Source of the DNA: Pseudonocardia sp. MH-G8
GTDB taxonomy: Bacteria > Actinomycetota > Actinomycetes > Mycobacteriales > Pseudonocardiaceae
NCBI RefSeq assembly: GCF_002262885.1
Contig: NZ_NKYF01000014.1
Span: 1 to 64,000, forward strand
Length of the DNA stretch: 64,000 nucleotides
Direction of reading: 5' to 3'
The translations under genes and the position numbers were made by a program. Numbering within the stretch: the stretch's first letter is position 1; every line of letters begins with the position of its first letter. Under the pieces are notes generated by a model. The model was given only the letters and a program-made list of their open reading frames with translations, had not been told where the DNA came from and did no database searches. Shown one piece after another: positions 40,626-48,885 of this stretch.

Positions 40626-41623
40626 CCGTCCCCCCGACCCCGAGGTGGCGGCGCGCCGCGCCCGCGCTCGTGGTGCTCCTGCTCGCCGGGTGCGGTGCCG
40701 AGGTCGCGCCGGAGGCAGGCGCCCCCGAGCCGGTGACCGTGCCGCGTTGCGGCCAGGAGGTGGCCTACCAGCGGCCCGAGCAGGCCGTGGTCTACGAGGC
40801 CGGCAGCGCCGACAAGCTGTTCGCCCTCGGCCTCACCGACGCCGTGCGCGGCTACGTGATGCCGCCGGCGAACCCGCCCGTGGAGGAATCGCCGTGGGCG
40901 GCGGAGTACGCGCAGGTCGAGCTGCTGAGCCAGGACCTGCTCAACCGCGAGCTGGTGGTGGACGCCGGAGCCGACCTCGTGGTGGCCGGGTGGCGGTCGG
41001 GGTTCAGCGAGCAGCGGGGCATCACGCCCGAGATCCTCGACGGGCTCGGCATCCAGAGCTTCATGCACACCGAGAGCTGCTTCAACTACCCCGGGTTCCC
41101 GGAGCGCGTCACACCGTTCGAGGGCCTGTACGCCGACCTCGAGCGGCTGGGCCGGATCTTCGGGGTCGAGGAGCGGGCGGCCGCGTACGTCGGCGAGCTG
41201 CGCGCTCGGGTCGCGACCGTGCGGGAGGCGGCGCCGCGGCTGGACCCGCCGCCGTCGGTGTTCCTCTACGACTCCGGCACCGACCGGCCGTACACGGCGG
41301 GCAACCAGGTCCCGCCGAACGAGATCATCGAGTTCGCCGGGGCGCGCAACATCTTCGCCGACCTCGAAGGCCGCTGGATCGACGTCGGGTGGGAGGCCGT
41401 GGTCGCGGCGCAGCCCGAGATCATCGTCATCCTGGACTACCAGGACCAGCCCGCCGAGGAGAAGATCGCCTTCCTGCGGTCGCACCCCGCGCTCGGGTCG
41501 GTGCCGGCGATCCGGAACGACCGGTTCCACATCCTGGACTACAACGAGGCCATCAGCGGCCCGCGCATCGTGGACGGGGCGGAGGGCTTCGCCGAGTACG
41601 TGCGCACCTCGTTCCGCCGCTGA
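40622..41623 (+). CDS. Metal-chelate ABC transporter substrate-binding lipoprotein
   Basis: This 333-residue protein has a lipoprotein signal (PALVVLLLAGC lipobox at residues 15-25) and the class III binding-protein fold (Peripla_BP_2): VVYEAGSADKLFALGLTDAV, DLVVAGWRSGFSEQ and PAIRNDRFHILDYNEAISGPRIVDG. It captures the metal complex outside the cell. A CGQEVAYQRP segment after the lipobox is typical of actinobacterial members with an uncertain ligand. Confidence 0.9.
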   Translation: MTVPPTPRWRRAAPALVVLLLAGCGAEVAPEAGAPEPVTVPRCGQEVAYQRPEQAVVYEAGSADKLFALGLTDAVRGYVMPPANPPVEESPWAAEYAQVELLSQDLLNRELVVDAGADLVVAGWRSGFSEQRGITPEILDGLGIQSFMHTESCFNYPGFPERVTPFEGLYADLERLGRIFGVEERAAAYVGELRARVATVREAAPRLDPPPSVFLYDSGTDRPYTAGNQVPPNEIIEFAGARNIFADLEGRWIDVGWEAVVAAQPEIIVILDYQDQPAEEKIAFLRSHPALGSVPAIRNDRFHILDYNEAISGPRIVDGAEGFAEYVRTSFRR

Positions 41624-41624
41624 C

Positions 41625-42833
41625 GTGCCGGCGTCACGATCGGTCCTGCGGGAGCCGCAGTTCCTGAGGTTGTGGGTCGGCACCACCGCGTCCGGCCTCG
41701 CGACCTGGGCGATGCCGTTCGTGCTCGGGCTCGCGGTGCTGCACGGCGACCTGGGCGCGGTGGGGCTCGGGCTCGTGCTGGCCGCCCGGACGGTGGGGTT
41801 CCTGGCCGCGGTGCCGCTGGCCGGGGTGCTCGCCGACCGCTACCCGCGCCGTGCGGTCGTGCTCTGGTCGGGCCTCGCCGCGGCGGCCGCCAGCCCGCTG
41901 ATCGCGCTCGGCGCCGGGCGGTCGGTCCTGTTGATGACCGTGGCCGCCGTGGTGGTCGGTGCCGGGCAGGGCGCCTGCCGGCCGGCGTTCCAGGCCCTCA
42001 CCGCCGAGGTGGTCGACCCCGACCGCCGCCAGCAGGCCAACGCCGCGATCACCATCGCGGTGCGGTGCAGCGTGCTGCTCGGGCCGGCCCTGTCCGCGCT
42101 GCTTGCCGGCGTGCTCGGCGTCCCGGCGCTGTTGCTGGGCATCGGGTCGCTCTGGCTGGTGGCGGCGCTCGTGCCGCCACCCGGAGGCAGCGTCCCCGTG
42201 GCCGCGAGCGGCGGGTCGATCGTCGGTGAGTTCGCCGAGGGCTGGCGGGAGGCGCGGCGGCACCCGTGGTTCCTCGCCGGCCTGGGCGCCCTGACGGCGG
42301 TGATCGCCACCGGGTACTCGGTCACCGCGGTCGCCCTGCCGCTGGTGGCCCGCGACCGCTACGGCTCGGAGGTCGTGCTGGCACTGGCCACCACCGGCTA
42401 CACCGTGGGCGCGCTGCTCGGTGCCCTGTTGATCGCGCGGTGGCGGCCGCGGGCCCCGGGCTGGGCGGCGCTGGCCGGCCTCGGGGTGTACGCCGTGGCG
42501 CCGCTGTGCCTGCTGCAGCCGGTGCGCCCCGCCGTGCTGGTCGTGGCGTACGTCGCGACCGGGGTGGGGATCGAGCTGTTCAACGTGCCGTGGTTCACCG
42601 CCACCCAGCGTGAGGTGGACCCGCGCCTGCTGGCGCGGGTGTCCTCGCTGGATTTCCTGTTCTCCTACGGCCTCGCCCCGCTGGGCCTGGCCCTGATCGC
42701 CCCGGCCATCGTGGTGTTCGGGCTCGGGCCGACGCTGGCCGCGTGCGCGCTCGTGTGCCTGCTCGCCCCCGCCGCCGCGGCGCTGGCTCCCGGTACACGG
42801 ACGTTCTCCGTGCGGGCCACGACCCGACCCTGA
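41625..42833 (+). CDS. MFS transporter (drug/siderophore-exporter type)
   Basis: This 402-residue transporter has twelve hydrophobic helices. The MFS motif between helices 2 and 3 is visible as GVLADRYPRRAV. The pattern resembles the MFS_3/enterobactin-exporter-like branch. A GTG start lies one base after the binding-protein stop codon, so it is read in the same operon; export of the chelator that the ABC system re-imports is a reasonable guess. Confidence 0.85.
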   Translation: MPASRSVLREPQFLRLWVGTTASGLATWAMPFVLGLAVLHGDLGAVGLGLVLAARTVGFLAAVPLAGVLADRYPRRAVVLWSGLAAAAASPLIALGAGRSVLLMTVAAVVVGAGQGACRPAFQALTAEVVDPDRRQQANAAITIAVRCSVLLGPALSALLAGVLGVPALLLGIGSLWLVAALVPPPGGSVPVAASGGSIVGEFAEGWREARRHPWFLAGLGALTAVIATGYSVTAVALPLVARDRYGSEVVLALATTGYTVGALLGALLIARWRPRAPGWAALAGLGVYAVAPLCLLQPVRPAVLVVAYVATGVGIELFNVPWFTATQREVDPRLLARVSSLDFLFSYGLAPLGLALIAPAIVVFGLGPTLAACALVCLLAPAAAALAPGTRTFSVRATTRP

Positions 42834-43066
42834 GCCCGCCGACCCGGCCGGATCGCACCGGGTGATCAGCCGGCGCGCCGTGCCCCGGGTCGCGAACGCG
42901 GCCTGCGACGGCGACGCTCCTGCGGCGCGAGTCGTACGCGAGGGCTCTCGCGGCGCGCTCACGTGCTTCTCGCAGTGATCACCATCGGTCCGATGGTGCC
43001 GGGCCGGACGGGATCGGTCCGCGACCCTGGACCGGACGGTCGCCGCCGACCCGAGAGGATCATCGG
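42834..43066. other. Intergenic stretch with a degenerate family 1 repeat motif
   Basis: No gene is seen. At 42963-42983 GTGCTTCTCGCAGTGATCACC matches the complement of the D/E repeat motif (TGATCGCTGCGAGAAGCAC) at 18 of 19 positions, a solitary half copy. CACCATCGGTCCGATGGTG at 42981-42999 is a separate perfect small palindrome. Confidence 0.5.
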
Positions 43067-43516
43067 GTGACGCCTCCGCAGCCCCGCACCCCGCAGCAGC
43101 GCAAGCAGGACACCCTCGACCGGCTCGACCAGGACGTGGACGCCTGGGTCGCGACCAGTGGCGGAGACGGTCCGTACCTGGTGCCCCTGTCGTTCCTGTG
43201 GGACGGCGAGACCCTGCTGATGGCCACCTCGGCGGCCACCCCGACCGGTCGCAACCTCCAGGCGACCGGTCGGGTGCGGGTCGGGATCGGGCAGACCCGC
43301 GACGTCGTGCTCGTCGAGGGAACCGTCGAGGTCCTCAGCGCGGTCCCGGACGAGACGGCTGACGCCTTCGCCGCCCGGACCGGCTTCGACCCGCGACTGC
43401 CGGCCGAGTCCTATCCGTGGTTCCGCGTGCGCCCGCAGCGGATCCAGGCGTGGCGCGAGGTCGACGAGCTCGCCGGCCGCGACGTCATGCGGGACGGGCG
43501 GTGGGCCGTTCCCTGA
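43067..43516 (+). CDS. Pyridoxamine 5'-phosphate oxidase-like (FMN/F420 split-barrel) protein
   Basis: This 149-residue split-barrel protein contains DAWVATSGGDGPYLVPLSFLWDGETLLMATSA and the TGRVRVGIGQTRDVVLVEGTVEV block typical of actinobacterial PNPOx-like proteins that bind FMN or F420. It would act as a small oxidoreductase. It is convergent with thrC, with 4 bp between the stop codons. The GTG start follows GAGGATCATCGG and lacks a clear Shine-Dalgarno. Confidence 0.85.
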   Translation: MTPPQPRTPQQRKQDTLDRLDQDVDAWVATSGGDGPYLVPLSFLWDGETLLMATSAATPTGRNLQATGRVRVGIGQTRDVVLVEGTVEVLSAVPDETADAFAARTGFDPRLPAESYPWFRVRPQRIQAWREVDELAGRDVMRDGRWAVP

Positions 43517-43520
43517 CCCC

Positions 43521-44795
43521 TCAGTTGCGGAGCGTCGCCAAGGCTTCCTGCACCGCCGCGCTGGTGGCCGGCACCGTGGCCGACGGGCCGATCTGGCCGC
43601 TCACCGCGTCGAGGGTCTTGAGCCCGTCGCCGGTGATCAGCAGCACGGTCTCGGCGTCCGGGTCGAGCTGCCCGGACTCGATCAGCTTCTTCGCGGTGGC
43701 CACCGTGACGCCGCCCGCGGTCTCGGCGAACACGCCCTCGGTGCGGGCGAGCAGCCGGATACCGTCCACGACCTCCTCGTCGCTGACGTGCCCGAGCGCG
43801 CCACCGGTGCGGCGCACCGCGTCGAGGACGTAGGGGCCGTCGGCCGGGTTGCCGATGGCCAGCGAGCGCGCGATCGTGTCCGGCCGGACCGGCTGCACGA
43901 CGTCGTGGCCCTCCTCGAACGCCTTCGCGACCGGCGAGCAGCCCGTGGCCTGGGCGCCGAAGACGCGGTACGGGGTGGGCTCCACGAGCCCGAGCTTGCC
44001 CAGCTCCGTGAAGCCCTTGTCGACCTTGGTGAGCTGCGAGCCGGACGCCACCGGCACCACGACCTGCTGCGGCAGCCGCCAGCCGAGCTGCTCGGCCACC
44101 TCGTAGCCCAGCGTCTTCGAGCCCTCGGCGTAGTACGGCCGCACGTTGACGTTGACGAACGCCCAGTCCTCGTGCTCGGCCGCGAGCTCCGTGGCGAGCC
44201 GGTTGACGTCGTCGTAGTTGCCGTCGACGGCGAGCAGGGTGCCGTCGTACACGGCGGTGGTGAGCACCTTGGCCTGCTCGAGCGAGCTGGGGATCAACAC
44301 GACCGAGTCCCACCCGGCGCGGGCGGCCGCGGCGGCGACGGCGTTGGCCAGGTTGCCGGTGGACGGGCAGCACAGCACGGAGAAGCCCAGCTCGCGGGCC
44401 GCGGCCAGGGCCACGGCCACCACGCGGTCCTTGAACGAGTGGGTGGGGTTGCCGGTGTCGTCCTTGACCCACAGGGAGCGCACGCCGAGCGCGGCGGCGA
44501 GCCGGTCGGCCTTGATCAGGCGGGTGAGGCCGGGCTCGGTGTTCGGGTGGGAGGCCACCGTGGTGGGCACCGGGAGCAGGTGGCGGTAGCGCCAGATCGA
44601 CTTGGGGCCGGCCTCGATCGACTCGCGGGTGACGGTGCCGAAGTCGTAAGCCACTTCGAGCGGCCCGAAGCACTGGGGGCAGGCGAACTCGGCGGCGAGG
44701 GGGACCTGGTGGCCGCACTCCCGGCAGGAGAGCGCGCGCGCCGGACCGAGGTCCAGGGCGGTGGAGGTCGCGGCGGCGCCAGCGGTCAGGGTCAT
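43521..44795 (-). CDS. thrC: Threonine synthase
   Basis: This 424-residue PLP enzyme converts O-phosphohomoserine to threonine. It has an N-terminal zinc-ribbon-like pair (SCRECGHQ and CPQCFG), the PLP lysine in THSFKDRVV, and the phosphate-binding loop region VPVASGSQLTK. The form with an N-terminal ribbon is the plant/actinobacterial type. GAGGAG precedes the ATG by 7 nt and overlaps the closing helix of a SAM-I riboswitch in the leader, so translation is probably blocked when SAM is high. Confidence 0.93.
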   Translation of the reverse strand: MTLTAGAAATSTALDLGPARALSCRECGHQVPLAAEFACPQCFGPLEVAYDFGTVTRESIEAGPKSIWRYRHLLPVPTTVASHPNTEPGLTRLIKADRLAAALGVRSLWVKDDTGNPTHSFKDRVVAVALAAARELGFSVLCCPSTGNLANAVAAAAARAGWDSVVLIPSSLEQAKVLTTAVYDGTLLAVDGNYDDVNRLATELAAEHEDWAFVNVNVRPYYAEGSKTLGYEVAEQLGWRLPQQVVVPVASGSQLTKVDKGFTELGKLGLVEPTPYRVFGAQATGCSPVAKAFEEGHDVVQPVRPDTIARSLAIGNPADGPYVLDAVRRTGGALGHVSDEEVVDGIRLLARTEGVFAETAGGVTVATAKKLIESGQLDPDAETVLLITGDGLKTLDAVSGQIGPSATVPATSAAVQEALATLRN

Positions 44796-44805
44796 GAGAA
44801 GTCTC

Positions 44806-44918
44806 CTCATCTTCCCCGCGAAGTGCGGGTCGGAATTGGCACCGTGATCGAGCGCAAGAGCGCGCATCGCCGGTTGCCGGGGCTTCGTCGGGCCGTTCCC
44901 TCTGCCCCTCTGGATGAG
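44806..44918 (-). promoter_or_regulatory. SAM-I (S-box) riboswitch in the thrC leader
   Basis: Read on the minus strand the leader runs CTCATCCAGAGGGGCAGAGG, then GAACGGCCCGACGAAGCCCC, GGCAACC, later GGTGCCAATTCC, a CCCGC-ACTTC-GCGGG hairpin (P4), and GATGAG. These are the S-box core blocks in order. P1 is CTCATC with GATGAG. The thrC Shine-Dalgarno GAGGAG (44803-44808) shares three bases with the P1 3' strand, implying translational control by occlusion. Confidence 0.88.
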
Positions 44919-45022
44919 CCATATGCGGTTGTGGCGTCCACGGTACGACACGATCTCCGCGCGCCCAAGCGGGTTCGGCGATCTGGGAGCCGGGTCACGG
45001 GTTGTCGGTGCCGTGCGCGAGC

Positions 45023-45991
45023 ATGGAGCGCGTGGCCACCCCAGCGCCCCTGCACCTCGTCCTCGGCGAGGAGGAGCTGCTCGTGGATCGGGCGATCGAG
45101 CAGGTGGTGGCGCAGGTCCGCGTCACCGATCCCGCGGCCGAGGTGCGTCGCGTGCGGGCCGCCGAGCTCACACCCGCCGACCTCGCCGAGTTCCTGAGCC
45201 CGTCCCTGTTCGCGGAGGGCCGGGTGCTCGTACTGCTCGCCGCGCACGAGGTCGGCAAGGACCTCGGCGCCGCCATCCTCACTCAGGCGGCGGATCCGGC
45301 CGAGGGCATCGTGCTCGTCGTCGTCCACGCCGGTGGTGCGCGCAACAAGGCGCTCGCCGACGCACTGCGCAAGGCGGGCGCCGCGGTCACCACGTGCAAC
45401 AAGATCACGAGGATGGACGAGCGTTCCGACTTCGTGCGGGCGGAGGCCCGCCGGGTCGGCGGCAAGATCACCGGTGAGGCGATCGGCACGCTGCTCGAGG
45501 CCGTGGGATCGGACCTGCGGGAGCTGGCGGCGGCCACGAGCCAACTGGTGGCCGACACCGGGGGCGCGGTCGACGACCGCGCGGTGCGCCGCTACCACCG
45601 GGGCCGGGCCGAGTCGTCGGGGTTCGCGGTGGCCGACCGGGTGGTCGCGGGCGAACGCGCGGCCGCGCTGGAGGCCTTGCGCTGGGCGCAGCTGCTCGGC
45701 GTGCCGTCGGTGCTGATCGCCGACGCCCTGGCCGACGCGGTGCGCACGCTCGCCAAGGTCGGTTCGGCCGGCCGGGGCGACCCCAACCGGCTCGCCGGCA
45801 CGCTCGGCATGCCGCCCTGGAAGATCCGGAAGGCGCAGCAGCAGGTGCGCGCGTGGGGTCCCGAGGCGCTCGCGGAGGCGTTCGACGCAGCCGCCGAGGT
45901 CAACGCGGATGTGAAGGGCGCGGCGGCCGATGCCGACTACGCGCTGGAACGTGCCGTCCTGCGGATCTGCGCGGCGCGCGGGCGGCGCTGA
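45023..45991 (+). CDS. holA: DNA polymerase III subunit delta
   Basis: This 322-residue clamp-loader subunit begins APLHLVLGEEELLVDRAIEQVV and contains GGARNKALADALRKAGA and the C-terminal GMPPWKIRKAQQQVRAWG, the HolA signature in which the domain III helices contact the other loader subunits. It opens the sliding clamp for replication. The ATG at 45023 was chosen over an upstream TTG. In M. tuberculosis holA (Rv2413c) lies next to comEC; here 21.5 kb of other genes separate them. Confidence 0.9.
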   Translation: MERVATPAPLHLVLGEEELLVDRAIEQVVAQVRVTDPAAEVRRVRAAELTPADLAEFLSPSLFAEGRVLVLLAAHEVGKDLGAAILTQAADPAEGIVLVVVHAGGARNKALADALRKAGAAVTTCNKITRMDERSDFVRAEARRVGGKITGEAIGTLLEAVGSDLRELAAATSQLVADTGGAVDDRAVRRYHRGRAESSGFAVADRVVAGERAAALEALRWAQLLGVPSVLIADALADAVRTLAKVGSAGRGDPNRLAGTLGMPPWKIRKAQQQVRAWGPEALAEAFDAAAEVNADVKGAAADADYALERAVLRICAARGRR

Positions 45992-46010
45992 GCGGCCTAC
46001 CGGCTCGCGG

Positions 46011-46127
46011 TCAGCTCTCGCCGGTGGTGCGGGCGTTCTTGACCCAGAGCCCCAGCTTGTCGCCGAGGAACGCTCCTCCGATCCCGGCGAGGGCGGCGGG
46101 GATCATCATGAGCAGGTTGACGAGCAT
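46011..46127 (-). CDS. 38-residue membrane peptide
   Basis: The translation is MLVNLLMMIPAALAGIGG followed by AFLGDKLGLWVKNARTTGES: one hydrophobic helix with a short charged tail. GAGGAG sits 8 nt before the ATG, an excellent ribosome binding site. It is convergent with holA and lies in the gap before rpsT on the same strand. I recognise no family; it may be a small membrane-associated regulator. Confidence 0.6.
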   Translation of the reverse strand: MLVNLLMMIPAALAGIGGAFLGDKLGLWVKNARTTGES

Positions 46128-46303
46128 CGGCAGTTCTCCTCGGCTCCGGGCGGGCGAGACGGGGGAGCGAACGCGGGGTTGCCCGCCGGCGAACCCCCAC
46201 TGTCAGCGAGGTGCCGGACCGGTGTCGACGCGATGTGGCCCATCGCACGTTCGGGTGACGAAGAGAACGGGTACCTACTACGCCCTGTTCTCGCCCACGC
46301 GAA

Positions 46304-46332
46304 AGCGCCGGCCCGCGATGCGGACCGGCGCC
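46304..46332 (-). terminator. rpsT terminator hairpin
   Basis: On the minus strand a stem of GCGCCGG with CCGGCGC, extended inward by GCG/CGC pairs around a short loop, begins 17 bp after the rpsT stop and is followed by CTTTCGC. It is a plausible intrinsic terminator for rpsT. Confidence 0.6.
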
Positions 46333-46349
46333 TTCGGGAAGAGCGTGGA

Positions 46350-46610
46350 TCAGAGCGCGTCGACGCGCCTGGCCATCGCCGACTTGCGGTTGGCGGCCTG
46401 GTTCTTGTGGATGACGCCCTTGCTGGCCGCCTTGTCCAGGGCTCGGGCGGCGCTGCGCTGCAGCTCGGTGGCCTTCTCGGTCTCACCGGCGTCGGCCGCC
46501 TCGCGGAACTGACGCACTGCCGTGCGGACCGCGGACTTGACCGACTTGTTGCGCAGGCGGTGCTTCTCGTTGGTCTTGACCCGCTTGATCTGGGACTTGA
46601 TGTTGGCCAC
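46350..46610 (-). CDS. rpsT: Small ribosomal subunit protein bS20
   Basis: This 86-residue basic protein is bS20: ANIKSQIKRVKTNEKHRLRN at the N-terminus, then SVKSAVRTAVRQFREA and KGVIHKNQAANRKSAMARRV at the C-terminus. It binds 16S rRNA in the body of the small subunit. It is a single-gene unit with its own hairpin terminator and is convergent with holA, as in related genomes. Confidence 0.97.
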   Translation of the reverse strand: MANIKSQIKRVKTNEKHRLRNKSVKSAVRTAVRQFREAADAGETEKATELQRSAARALDKAASKGVIHKNQAANRKSAMARRVDAL

Positions 46611-46752
46611 GCGAATGCCTCGAGTTTCTTCCTGCCGGTGATGTGCTCGTTCCGCTCCGCACCGGCGGCGGGGATCGTGCGTTCACGCCGGGCGCTCAGC
46701 GATCCATGTTACAGCTCGTCACCCGCGCCGGCGAAATCGGCCCTGCTTGGGG

Positions 46753-48558
46753 CTACCGGTGCGGCGGCACGCGCAGCCGTGGGCGCGCCGGGCCGCGGGC
46801 CGGAGGGCCTGCGCCGTCGCGTCCGCCGCCCGGTGCGGCGGCCCCGCTCACCACGGTGTTCCCGCCGGCGCGCTTGGCCCGGTACATCGCGGAGTCGGCG
46901 GCTGCCAGCGCAGCCGACGGTTCGCCGTCGAGCGGGGCGCGCACCACACCGACCGATATCGTCACCCCCGCCGCGGCGTCGACGGGGAGCGCGGCCACCG
47001 CGTCGGCGGCCCGTTGCAGCGCCGCGCACGCCACCGGCAACGGTGTGGCCGGCATGACGACCACGAACTCGTCGCCGCCGTAGCGGGCCACCAGGTCCTG
47101 TGCGCGCAGCGTGGTGCGCAGGCAGGAGGCGACCTCCTGCAGCACCTCGTCGCCCACCGCGTGCGAGCGCGCGTCGTTGACGTCCTTGAAGCCGTCCAGG
47201 TCGATCAGCGCCACCGCGCACGGCTGGCTGCTCGCTGTGCTCGTGGCCTCGTCCAGGCGCATGTCGAGAGCGCGACGGTTGGGCAGCCCGGTGAGTGGGT
47301 CCTGCAACGCCTGCGCGGCGACCGTGCCGTGCTCACGGGCGAGGCGGTGGTGTTCGGAGTGGCTGCGCAGCGCCGTGTGGCGCGCCTCGCGCAGGGCCCA
47401 CAGCTCGCTCTCCAGCGCGGTGGCGTAGTGCTGCAGCGCTTCGGACGGGGTGCCACCACGGGCGATGTGCTCGATCCGCGCGACCTCCCGGTGCAGGGCG
47501 AGCGCGAGCACGGCGTCGGAGGTGTCGGCGTCGCGCAGCTCCTCGTGCAGCGGGGCGAGGGCCGCAGCCGCCTCATCCGGGCGACCGGCGGTGAGCAGGC
47601 AGCGCGCCGTGCCGATGGCCAGTACGACGCGGTCCTCGGTGAAGTGCGCCATCGGGTGCAGGGTCTGCAACATCTCCAGGTGCTCGCCGCCGGGGCGCTG
47701 CAAGGCGTAGGCGGCGCCGATCACCGAGCACTCCCGCACCGCAGGGCCGGCGACGACCGAGCCGCGCGACATCGCGGGCTGCCAGAGCCGGGCCGCGACA
47801 TGCGCGGTCTGAGCCGCACCGACGAACCGGGTGGCGGCGGCCGCGTCCCGGCCACCGCGTTCCAGGCGCAGCGCCCAGGACAGCTGCAGGCGCACCCGGT
47901 TGAGCTGGTGCACGAGCCGGTCCATCACCGACCCGCTGCGCTCCGACACCGCCACGGCGCGCTGGGAGACCTCGTCGGCCAGCTCGTGCGAGCCGAGCTT
48001 GAGCAGGACGACGACCAAGCCGTTGAGGCTGCGCGAGAGCTCGCGCGACCACCGGACCGGGTCATGCCCCGGCGTGGGCGCCTTGATGTCGGTGAGGATC
48101 GCGAAGGCTGCGGCGGCGTCGGCGAGCGCGTTCTCCCCGTGGCCGAAGACGGCCGTGCGGTGCGCGCGCAGGGAGGCGGCCTCACCGAGCCGGCGCGGGT
48201 CGCCGTCGAGGTCGGCGAGCTCGATGAACTCCTGCAGCAGCGCCTCGACGTCGTCGGCCTCGGCGTCGTCGGCGGTGAGCAGACGGATCATGAGGCCCAT
48301 CCGCAGCAGCTCCGAGACGAGCGAGGACGGGCCGCGCGTGCGGGCGTGCGCGAGCAGGCCGTCCAGCCCGCGGCGCGCCGCCGCCTTGCCCGCGGCGTCG
48401 GCGCGCTGCTCGAAGCGGAGCTTGCTGAGCGCGCGGGTGACGATCTGCTCCTCGGTGAAGAGCTCGGCCTCCTGCACGCAGGCGCATTCCGGTGCCCCCT
48501 GGACGAGTGCGCATTCCGGGGTCGTGCCGTTCGCCGACTCCGAGCGCGTCGATGTCAC
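46753..48558 (-). CDS. Cytosolic diguanylate cyclase with helical-repeat sensor region
   Basis: This 601-residue protein ends in a GGDEF domain: DPLTGLPNRRALD, ALIDLDGFKDVND, and the active site RYGGDEFVVV. The feedback I-site RAQD lies exactly five residues before GGDEF, so product inhibition by cyclic di-GMP is expected. The first ~400 residues are alpha-helical TPR-like repeats with no membrane segment. The GTG at 48558 has GGGGGCGAG upstream; the frame is open further to 48681. No EAL partner is in the window. Confidence 0.85.
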   Translation of the reverse strand: MTSTRSESANGTTPECALVQGAPECACVQEAELFTEEQIVTRALSKLRFEQRADAAGKAAARRGLDGLLAHARTRGPSSLVSELLRMGLMIRLLTADDAEADDVEALLQEFIELADLDGDPRRLGEAASLRAHRTAVFGHGENALADAAAAFAILTDIKAPTPGHDPVRWSRELSRSLNGLVVVLLKLGSHELADEVSQRAVAVSERSGSVMDRLVHQLNRVRLQLSWALRLERGGRDAAAATRFVGAAQTAHVAARLWQPAMSRGSVVAGPAVRECSVIGAAYALQRPGGEHLEMLQTLHPMAHFTEDRVVLAIGTARCLLTAGRPDEAAAALAPLHEELRDADTSDAVLALALHREVARIEHIARGGTPSEALQHYATALESELWALREARHTALRSHSEHHRLAREHGTVAAQALQDPLTGLPNRRALDMRLDEATSTASSQPCAVALIDLDGFKDVNDARSHAVGDEVLQEVASCLRTTLRAQDLVARYGGDEFVVVMPATPLPVACAALQRAADAVAALPVDAAAGVTISVGVVRAPLDGEPSAALAAADSAMYRAKRAGGNTVVSGAAAPGGGRDGAGPPARGPARPRLRVPPHR

Positions 48559-48885
48559 CGCTCGCCCCCTGGATGAACAAGGCCGGTATCGGGCCGTCCG
48601 GTCGGACGCCGGGGCTGGGGGACCCGGCACGGCTGCCATGTGGTCGCACGCCAGCGCGATCTCGCCATCGTCGCACCTCAAGGCCCCTCTGAGGAGCCAG
48701 GGTGACGATCCGACCCGAAGATGCAGCGGATGGTCTTCGATTCGCTACTCTCGGTGACCAGATCGCCCCGGACCTGCACCGATCGGACGTCCACCGCGCG
48801 CCTTCCGCTCCACGCGGCGACCGCAGGCGCCATCATCGTCGCGTGGCGGACCACAGGGGTTCCGCCGGCTGACCGGGAGGCGACC
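48559..48885. other. Divergent promoter region between the GGDEF gene and mscL
   Basis: About 330 bp with no convincing gene. Frames open from both flanking genes extend into it without homology. No palindrome stronger than background was recognised. Confidence 0.45.

Noticed and set aside
42981..42999. Small palindrome CACCATCGG-T-CCGATGGTG as an operator for the PNPOx-like gene
   Set aside because: It overlaps the end of a degenerate repeat copy and lies 68 bp from the start with no promoter match, so no function is claimed.
46747..48576. 609-codon open frame opposite the GGDEF gene
   Set aside because: Shadow frame: composition is Arg/Gly/Ala rich and the opposite strand has a complete catalytic domain.
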